64,000 nucleotides of DNA from Ancistrus triradiatus (Eukaryota > Chordata > Actinopteri > Siluriformes > Loricariidae), in assembly GCA_025084515.1 (NCBI GenBank), contig JAJAGP010000961.1, positions 62,001 through 126,000 of the forward strand, given 5' to 3'. Shown here piece by piece: positions 56,934 through 64,000 of the stretch. The notes beneath the pieces were generated by a model that saw only the letters and a program-made list of their open reading frames with translations, was not told the origin of the DNA and ran no database searches. A program made the position numbers and the translations under genes. Position 1 is the stretch's first letter, and every line of letters starts with the position of its first letter.

Positions 56934-57069
56934 GCGCCATAATGTTAGACCTGGACCAGACCACTTTGCCTGGCATTGCTCACTTGATGGTGGAGACCAT
57001 GATCATCTCGGACCAGATCAGAGCTGAAGACCGCGCCAGTGTTCTGCGTGCCTTGCTGCTCAAACACAG
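56934..57069 (+). CDS. slc4a3: slc4a3 coding exon 8 (band 3 cytoplasmic domain)
   Basis: 136 nt, phase 1 in (TATTAG|GC), phase 2 out (CACAG|GTCAGA). Encodes GAIMLDLDQTTLPGIAHL, then VETMIISDQIRAEDRASV and LRALLLKH. TTLPGIAHL.VETMI.SDQIR is the AE3 form (AE2: QTLPGVAHQVVEQMVISDQIK). It ends just before the S-HP(N/S)D segment, which should start the next exon. I did not find that exon in the remaining 6.9 kb, so the gene continues beyond the window. Confidence 0.97.
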
Positions 57070-58194
57070 GTCAGAGAATCACACATCAATGGTACAAACA
57101 GGACCGACATCGACCCCCACTGCCACAGGCCTCCGGCACAGGGTCATTAGTAAAACCGGGTGTCTCTATTGGCTTTCTGACGCATTGAACTTGATTGTGT
57201 ATTCTTGATTGAATAATGAGAGCATCCCATAAATAATCACGGGTTTTACTCTTAAAACCCTGAATGATTGCAAAGTTTAATTCCCTACACTGAAATCTAT
57301 CGGTCAAGGTAAGATCCTCTTGTTGTTGGGCTGTATTGATGTCCAGAGTGTAATTTAGATTTGTGAAATGAGCTCTAAAGCACGTTCCTTGTGTAGGTCA
57401 GTTGTCGTTAGGTTGGAGAGCGCGACTTCTCTCGTAGTTTCGGTTTGATAACGAGAAACCAACGTCAAACGTTCACCACAATCCCATTTTTCATATCCTT
57501 CTTTACACTCATTTGGCAAGGGTGCCAATAATTCTATAACATGTAAAAATTAACATTGTTCAGAGCAACCAGTGTCCCTTTTCGAGAGTCCTAGCAATAA
57601 AAACATCACAAATTTGGCTTAATGCGCTTGTGTTGGAAGGCTCATGTGATGACAGCGTTTTGGAGGTTCTCAGTAATATAGTGATGTCATACTCGGCCCA
57701 TAAAGTGGCGTGAGCAATGACCAACCTACTCCCTTACAGTCTCCGAAAATCCCTCATATCTGATTTTACTGCATTGCATTTTAAATATATGGATCTGGAT
57801 TTCTAGCACTAAAGGCGTGTTTCTGAACAAAAAGTGATTTATACAATTTATCCACGTACCGCAAACGTAATCAGCCAAGACATGTTTGGTTTCCAGAGGT
57901 TGCTTTATTACTTTGGCACTGATTCGCTTCATAAAGTTACAGCATTGAGCTGCATAGCGAGGTTTTGTTCGTTTTTATGGTTTCTGATAAATCATACCGT
58001 GTCCTTAACCACATCAGCGAGCCTGAATGACGTTACTTGAGAATGAAATAAGAACTGCTTTTCCACCGCAGTGTTGTACGGCTTCAGTGTTTCCAGATTT
58101 GGCTCTTGTTTCGCCTGCCATGTTACCTGCATGTGTAAGGTTTTTAAAAACTACAGGCTATTAGCCAGTTTTTGACTTCCAGTGCCAGTTCAGT
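57070..58194. other. slc4a3 intron 8, nothing recognised
   Basis: No exon. AGGGTGCCAATAATTC at 57528-57543 resembles a Tc1 end, without partner nearby. Confidence 0.4.
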
Positions 58195-58803
58195 GCATGG
58201 TGGTGGATCATCCTCAGCACTGACACAGTATTGGTGTGTTAGTGTGTTTAGTGCTGGTATGAATGGATCACACACAGCAGTGCTGCTGGAGTTTTAACCA
58301 CCCCAGTGTCACTGCTGGACTGTAATAGTCCACCAGCCAAAAATGTCCAGTCACCAGCATCACTGATGAAGGATTAGAGGAGGACTAACTCAAACTGTGC
58401 AGCAACAGGTGAGATACAGTCCTTGACTTTACATCTACAGGGTGGAGCACTAAGGTGAATGTCTCTCATAAAGAGGACAGTGAGTGAACAGCGGTTTAAA
58501 TCTCCAACAGCACTGCTGTGTCTGAACCAATCGTGCCAGCTCACACACACTAACACACCACCACCACATCAGTGTCACTGCAGTGCTGAAAATAATCCAG
58601 CACCCAAATAAGACCTGATCTGTGGGGGTTTTGATCATTAGAGAACAGAGTACAGGAGTTAAACAAAGTATGTAGAGAAACAGATGGACTACAGTCTGTA
58701 ATTGAAGAACTACAAAATTTCAGTGAGCGCTAAAACTTAAACAAAGAAGAAACAGAATCTAAATTGGAAAATATAGAATGCCTGAGACTTTTGCACAGTA
58801 CTG
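58195..58803. mobile_element. fold-back MITE, family E, copy 2
   Basis: The arms around 58205-58300 (ATCCTCAGCACTGACACAGT) and 58490-58600 (CACTGCAGTGCTGAAAATAA) are inverted. The right end AGACTTTTGCACAGTACTG equals the Tc1-D terminus. A block with ATGGACTACAGTCTGTAATT lies near 58684. Between copies E1 and E2 the two ends are complementary: E1 keeps the left end, E2 the right. Confidence 0.78.
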
Positions 58804-59349
58804 CGGATGTGAATTTTGTCTATACAAAGTCAAGCTTGACAAATATTGGCACCCTTTGCTTTGCTCGAGGTTCTTAACTTGACTCTATCCTTTTCCTTTC
58901 TTTCTCCAGACATTACACACACATACAGGTCTGATCTAAATATATCTCTCAGTGCAATCCAGGATCTGCACCTGTGGTCATTTATTGGACTTCATGGCAA
59001 GTAGCTGTATTGCCCAGTAATAAAACACAGACACACATGTGCATTCACAAAAACAAAGCAGACTCACTCACGCCAAATGGTCTTTAATCATTACACCCAT
59101 CCGGCTACGCTGCTCCTGACCCGCCACAGGTGTAGGTGCAGAGTCATTTACACACTTTTTAAAGATCTTCAGGAAACTCTGTCACAGCTGGACTTTTTTT
59201 ATTTGCAGTTTTCTTTTCCTCCTACACTGAGACAGCCCACTCACACTGGCTCTATTGAGAGTTCTGATACCACAGGCTGGATGCCAATACTGTGAGAACT
59301 CCAAAAGTTCATTTATTCGAAAAGCTAAAAGAGCCAAATGGTTTTGTGG

Positions 59350-59605
59350 CCACCATGGCTCAGTGGGAAGAGCCAGCTGCTAGAAATGGCATATCTGAGG
59401 TCCTGGATTTGAATCTCAGGTGGGCCTGGCACGGAGAAGTTTGGGTGGCGCATTTAGTGTGGTGCAATTTACAGTTTCCCTGCGATGGGCTGACATTCTG
59501 TCTAGGGTGTACCTCTGGGTGTAATTCCGGATTAGGCTCCAGACTCTCATCTGTGGCCATGAGCAGCAAAACAGGATGCTTTGCTCTGTGTGAAAGAGGC
59601 AAATG
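59350..59605 (+). repeat. tRNA-derived SINE copy
   Basis: A-box region CATGGCTCAGTGGGAAGAGC and B box GGATTTGAATCTC at 59404-59416, followed by a body with CCCTGCGATGGGCTGACATT and GGATTAGGCTCCAGACTCTC. About 255 bp. Not a tRNA gene: the stems do not pair. Confidence 0.65.
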
Positions 59606-59941
59606 ATTTGTTTTTGGATGCTGAGGTTATGGGTCCGCTTAGATGTAGGTGTAACATGTGTAACATTATTTAGTACATTGAAATAGCTCTTGCAAACAAT
59701 ACATAATTGTGTGTGTGTGTGTGTCTGTTGTGTGGGCATGTTTATAGTACATCATGGGTACTAAATGTCCCCACAAGGCTGGAAAGATCTGACATTTTTG
59801 GCATTGTGGGGACATGTTTTTATACAGAAACTGTGACTTTCTTTTGAAATAACAAAAGAGCCAAAATATTTGCTTTAGGTTACCGAGGTTAGGGGTAGGG
59901 TTAGGTGTATATGGAAAGTCCCCACCTGAATTGTGTGATGG

Positions 59942-59944
<3 letters not shown>

Positions 59945-60011
<67 letters not shown>

Positions 60012-60115
60012 TGTGCGTGTACATTATTCAGCTACAGTAAGCTGCAATGGAAATGGAAGTATCCCTTAAGGATGGCAATACATAGCCTTTAATCTATTTC
60101 TAACACTCTCTCTGC

Positions 60116-60176
<61 letters not shown>

Positions 60177-60292
60177 TGCGCGTCCATATGTCTGTATGTG
60201 TGTTGTTCAGCTATGGTAAACTACTCAAGTCAATGGAAATATCCCTTAAGGATAATAATGCTTAGCCTTTAATCTCTTTCTCCCTCTCTCTG

Positions 60293-60358
<66 letters not shown>

Positions 60359-60665
60359 GCTGCGTTTTAATATTTTAACAGGACCAATTGCCCCATTATT
60401 AGGGTATGTGTTTTTTGATACTGGGCAGGTTAGATGTAGGTGTAACGTAATGTAGTTAATTTAAATAAGTCTATTATAGACACTGTGTGTGTGTGTGTGG
60501 GGCTATGTGTGTGTGGGGCCATGTCCCCATGATGAGGGTCTATGTGCCCAAAGGTTTTCCATGAGGAACAGGTTAAAGTTATGGTTTGATGTAGGCGTTA
60601 CTTTATTTTTGCTACAATAATGCAGACGTAAATAGAAATAACCCTGAAATATTGTACAGACCCTA

Positions 60666-60723
<58 letters not shown>
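59945..60723. repeat. cluster of long (TG)n microsatellites with duplicated spacers
   Basis: Runs at about 59945-60006, 60119-60172, 60297-60357 and 60668-60723. The spacers 60007-60118 and 60173-60296 are related copies (shared ATCCCTTAAGGAT and TAGCCTTTAATCT), so the unit TG-array plus spacer was duplicated in tandem. Phrases with GTCCCCA occur around it. Confidence 0.92.
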
Positions 60724-60724
<1 letters not shown>

Positions 60725-62485
60725 CCATACACAAAATGTCCAAATGATCCTGGTGTATTTGTCCATGAGGAAGGTTTCTTTTCTTTTTTTTTTTCTTGCA
60801 TTTCAAAACTTTTTCTTTAAAATAATTGTCCACGAAGTCAGTATTTATATGGCGGCTGGTTGGTTTGGTTTTTAGCTTTAAACATTTTATTTAAGCATTT
60901 TCAGAAATGTTTATGGAGAAAATGAAGGGGAAATTCCTTCTGAAACCAAAGCCGAATAAAACACGGTTGCCAGGTCTGCTTATTCTTAGAAATTTCGCAT
61001 TTTTGGACTTATTTACATAGACCTGGTGTGGGATTCTCTTGATAGATCTGGCAACCCTGTAATCAAAATCTGATTTTCTGAAGTTGTTGGATTAATAAGT
61101 GCATGTAAACGAAGTCAGTGTTAGTTGGGAAGTTAGAGATGACACCAGCTAGAGATGTTCTCATAGGAATAATGGATATAAGGTTGCCATTATCTGAATA
61201 TTTGAAATCAAAGCTATTTTCTGTAACAACGTTCATTCTATACAGATAACAAAGTCTGATTTTAGCCAAAGGAGGATGGATATCTTTTTGAGTCTTGGTC
61301 CTCCCAAGGTTTCTCACTTCTAACATTTAGGGAGTTTGTCTGTGCCACTCTCGTCCTAGGGTTGCTCAGTTTGGGATCGTACATAGATAATAGAAGATAA
61401 TGTAAAATTGTGAAGCTGCTTTGAGACAATGCTCCATTGTAAAAAGCGCTACAGAAATAAATCTGACTTTGACTCTGATTTGTATATTTAGTGTACTGTT
61501 TAGTATAAATTACTACAGCCAACCTGTTAATCACATCATTATTTGCTGGATTGCATTTAACACTAAAGACATTTTTTCTTTAAAAAGAACTTCAGTCATA
61601 TAACTCTACACTATAAGCTTCATGAGAATGAACGATTACAATGATGCTTTGTTAATGCAGATTATTCATTCCAGTAGTTCCAGAGAAACAGCATGTGTAA
61701 GAAGTTATCTCATGTGTCAGGTTTGTTGGCCAATCACACAGTTGTAATATATGACTTTGTTCCTCTGCTGGATTTGATGGGTCACATGGCAGAAAATCAA
61801 CACTCTGAGATAACACTCTTTTGCAGGAACTTGTAGTGTAACATGACCATCATAATGTCGGTCGCTAAAAATCTCTCTTATTAATGACCATCATAACCAT
61901 GACAGCAGTGACCCTTCCAGCAGCACCACACAGCCGACCTCCCATGGAAATAACAAAACCAAAGCATAAAAGATCAAATTAAACAAGGAACACGAAGTGC
62001 ATTCAAATTATTCTACACAAAAAACAACTCACCAGGAAGAAGATGTTTGAATTGATAGAACTTTATACATTTGAATGTAATGATGATATCTGTAGGTGAT
62101 AACAATATTAGAGTCAAAAGATACATTTATTGGGGAAAACAGTACAATTGAAAGGAGGCTCCAGGTTGTCTTTAGTCTGGATACAAAATATGCCACCTCT
62201 GAAACTTTGGCAACTGGGCAAAAAGTCTATGAGGGTGTCGTAGAGACATGTCTAGCAGACAACAATCTCTCAGCAAGAGGTACACTACCCAAAAGTAGAA
62301 TATGAGAGCCTTTTTATAGGGCAGCAGGGGAAGTACTTTTACACCCCTTGTGGCAAGACCCAATGTCTAATCAGACCACACCTGTAATCATTTACATATC
62401 TGCCTGAGACGAAACTACATGCCGAGTTTTGCAGCAATCTGACATTTCTATCTGGGTGTGTATGTATGATTTAGACTAATTAATA
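60724..62485. other. slc4a3 intron 8, nothing recognised
   Basis: Long AT-rich stretch without exon signals matching the expected next AE3 segment. Confidence 0.4.
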
Positions 62486-62892
62486 CAGTGGTGCTTGAAG
62501 GTTTGTGAACGCTTTAGAATTTTCTGTATTTCTGCATAAATATGACCTAAACCATCATCTGTATGGAGGAATGGGCTAAAATTCCTCCAAGCTGGTGTGC
62601 AGGACTGATCAACAATTACAGGAAACGTTTAGTTGCAGTTATTGCTGCACAGGGGGGGTCACACCAGATACTGAAAGCAAAGGTTCACATACTTTTGCCA
62701 CTCACTGATATGTAATATTGGATCATTTTCCTCAATAAATAAATGACCATGTATAATATTTTGTCTCGTTTGTTTAACTCGGTTCGCTTTACTACTTTTA
62801 GGACTTGTGTGAAAATCTGATGATGTTTTAGGTCATATTTTTGCAGAAATATAGAAAATTCTAAAGGGTTCACAAACTTTCAAGCACCACTG
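62486..62892. mobile_element. Tc1/mariner family B, copy 4 (407-bp deletion derivative)
   Basis: Ends CAGTGGTGCTTGAAGGTTTG and CAAACTTTCAAGCACCACTG, TA-flanked. Only the terminal part of the transposase (C-terminal end, about 62565-62660) remains between the TIRs. A MITE-like deletion derivative. Confidence 0.92.
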
Positions 62893-63059
62893 TACGTTTA
62901 TAGTAAACAGAAACAAAAAAATATTAACAGAGAGAACATATTTAAAAATAATGTAAAAATGTCCATATAGGCATTATTTAGTTCGGTACACAGAGTCACT
63001 GTAGTATCTCGTGTCTGCGGCAGGAACGTTTCGGTGGCTCATGCTCTTTCTTCAACAAT

Positions 63060-63235
63060 CACATAACCTAAACTTCATTGAGCATTTATGAGGGCACTTG
63101 AATACCAGGAAAGTCAAGCATTCACTAACAGTACAAGGTGTTGTTTGGAATATTGTGAAATCATGCTGAATAACATGGATAATCAGATTTGGAACAAACT
63201 TGTCAGGCATTTCTGCTAGTGGTCTCGGAGTGCTG
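63060..63235 (+). mobile_element. Tc1 relic, family F, copy 4
   Basis: GAGCATTTATGAGGGCACTT and GGAATATTGTGAAATCATGC match the transposase C-terminal segment of copies F1-F3. Other parts absent. Confidence 0.6.
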
Positions 63236-63366
63236 TATCCCACTGTGTATGTAGATTATACTAACAGAAATAAAGACTGGAATGAACCTTGCATACAAAC
63301 AGGAAAGCTGAAACGGCTAATTAGCAAAGACTAAAACTGAATCTCAGTTTTGTCAACTAAAATATA

Positions 63367-63835
63367 CAGTATTGTGCAAAACTCTTAGGCCACTATTAGA
63401 TTTGTTGTTTTATTGATCATAGATAGCATATTGGTAACAAAAATTTCAAACATGGATTCGTCTGTCCATAATACTCTTTTATCAAATGATCTTCATTCCA
63501 ATCTTTGTGAGCTTTAGCAAATCTGTTCCTCTTTCCAAAAAAGTGGTTTCTTGGTTGCTACCCTTCCAAAAAGACCATTCTTGATCAAGCTTCTGTAGAA
63601 GAGTCAACTACTATTGCTCAAGTGTACGGAGAGATCACACTACAGTACTTGCCAGTGTAGCCTATAGAAGCTGTTTTTTTAATTCAGATTTTTTGATACT
63701 CCATACAAATGACCTGCATTTTCTGGTTGTATTCTAATAAAGTGACTGAGAAATAATTATATATGGACATTATACCATTGCTAAAACAATGGTGTATCTA
63801 ATCTAATGGTGGCCTAAGACTTTTGCACAGTACTG
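63367..63835 (-). mobile_element. Tc1/mariner MITE, family D, copy 4
   Basis: Ends CAGTATTGTGCAAAACTCTT and AAGACTTTTGCACAGTACTG, TA-flanked, 469 bp. Transposase scraps run on the minus strand (63440-63600), so this copy is inverted relative to D1. Confidence 0.9.
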
Positions 63836-63837
63836 TA

Positions 63838-64000
63838 TGTACATCTGCAACTGAACAGATATCATCTATAACTGAATTTCTGTAACTCAATCTAAATAAT
63901 TGTGTGTATCTTAAGAGCAAACACTGCACTGCCTTTCATCTCGAAGACAGTGTGGCACTGAAGGCCAAATCGTTTATTTTCATAAATAATATGACTTTCC
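63838..64000. other. window end, intron
   Basis: Nothing recognised. The slc4a3 intron 8 presumably continues past the window edge. Confidence 0.4.

Noticed and set aside
23661..57069. Assignment of the exons to slc4a2 (AE2) instead of slc4a3
   Set aside because: The His-rich block is shared by both, but VPTDEAEAQML..ADLDDMKS, EDNPGVRRHLVKK, RRTI.HG and TTLPGIAHL.VETMI are the AE3 versions at every diagnostic site.
57528..58870. A Tc1-like element bounded by GGGTGCCAAT-type ends at 57530 and 58860
   Set aside because: The two phrases are inverted but short, no transposase or longer TIR supports them, and they enclose a separate fold-back MITE.
60503..60875. Open frames made of Thr-His or Cys-Val repeats
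   Set aside because: They are translations of the TG microsatellite.
57070..64000. Search for the next AE3 exon (expected to start with Ser-His-Pro)
   Set aside because: No AG-preceded segment encoding that sequence was found on the plus strand; the exon is presumably beyond the window.
1..64000. CRISPR arrays, operons, ribosome-binding sites
   Set aside because: The window is vertebrate nuclear DNA with spliced exons; the regularly spaced repeats are microsatellites and transposon parts.

Overview
This window is nuclear DNA from a ray-finned fish. Exons are split by long AT-rich introns, and there are many degraded Tc1/mariner transposons, tRNA-derived SINEs, CA/GT microsatellites and one Ty3/gypsy LTR retrotransposon. 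The mix of Tc1 families and a fold-back repeat suggests an otophysan fish (catfish, characin or carp relative). That placement is an inference and the order cannot be fixed from the sequence.

One host gene can be supported: the 5' part of slc4a3 (AE3, a Na+-independent Cl-/HCO3- exchanger) on the + strand. Eight coding exons are at 5385-5438, 23679-23835, 27361-27608, 28980-29152, 33759-33979, 47381-47523, 51265-51445 and 56934-57069. All junctions have AG/GT ends and compatible phases. Together they give 1313 nt (437 codons plus 2 nt), all from the cytoplasmic N-terminal domain. The membrane domain lies beyond position 64000.

The most interesting signal is in the intron between exons 5 and 6. 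An open frame at 44217-44439 starts at the only ATG of its frame, gives 74 codons plus one base, and ends at a strong GTGAGT donor in the phase needed to join exon 6. Mammalian AE3 has a heart-specific promoter and first exon in this same intron, which replaces the first 270 residues of the brain form with 73 unique ones. Here the exon would replace 284 residues with 74. I propose it as the fish counterpart of the cardiac AE3 first exon.

Layout. 1-5284: 5' flank or upstream intron with a Tc1 copy, another Tc1/IS630-like relic, a fold-back fragment and a pogo/Tigger-like relic. 5285-5438: start exon with a short uORF. 5439-23678: intron 1, holding Tc1 copies, a nested transposon with a 10-bp periodic array, and a complete but dead chromodomain gypsy element (15871-21650, TSD TTACC). 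23679-33979: exons 2-5 separated by Tc1 elements. 33980-47380: intron 5, with Tc1 copies, a probable assembly error at about 37.1-37.6 kb, and the candidate alternative exon. 47381-57069: exons 6-8, with SINE clusters and a fold-back MITE. 57070-64000: intron 8, with a fold-back MITE, GT arrays and three Tc1 relics.

No transposase or polymerase frame here looks intact. The window is best read as a compact vertebrate gene stretched over more than 50 kb by transposon insertion.
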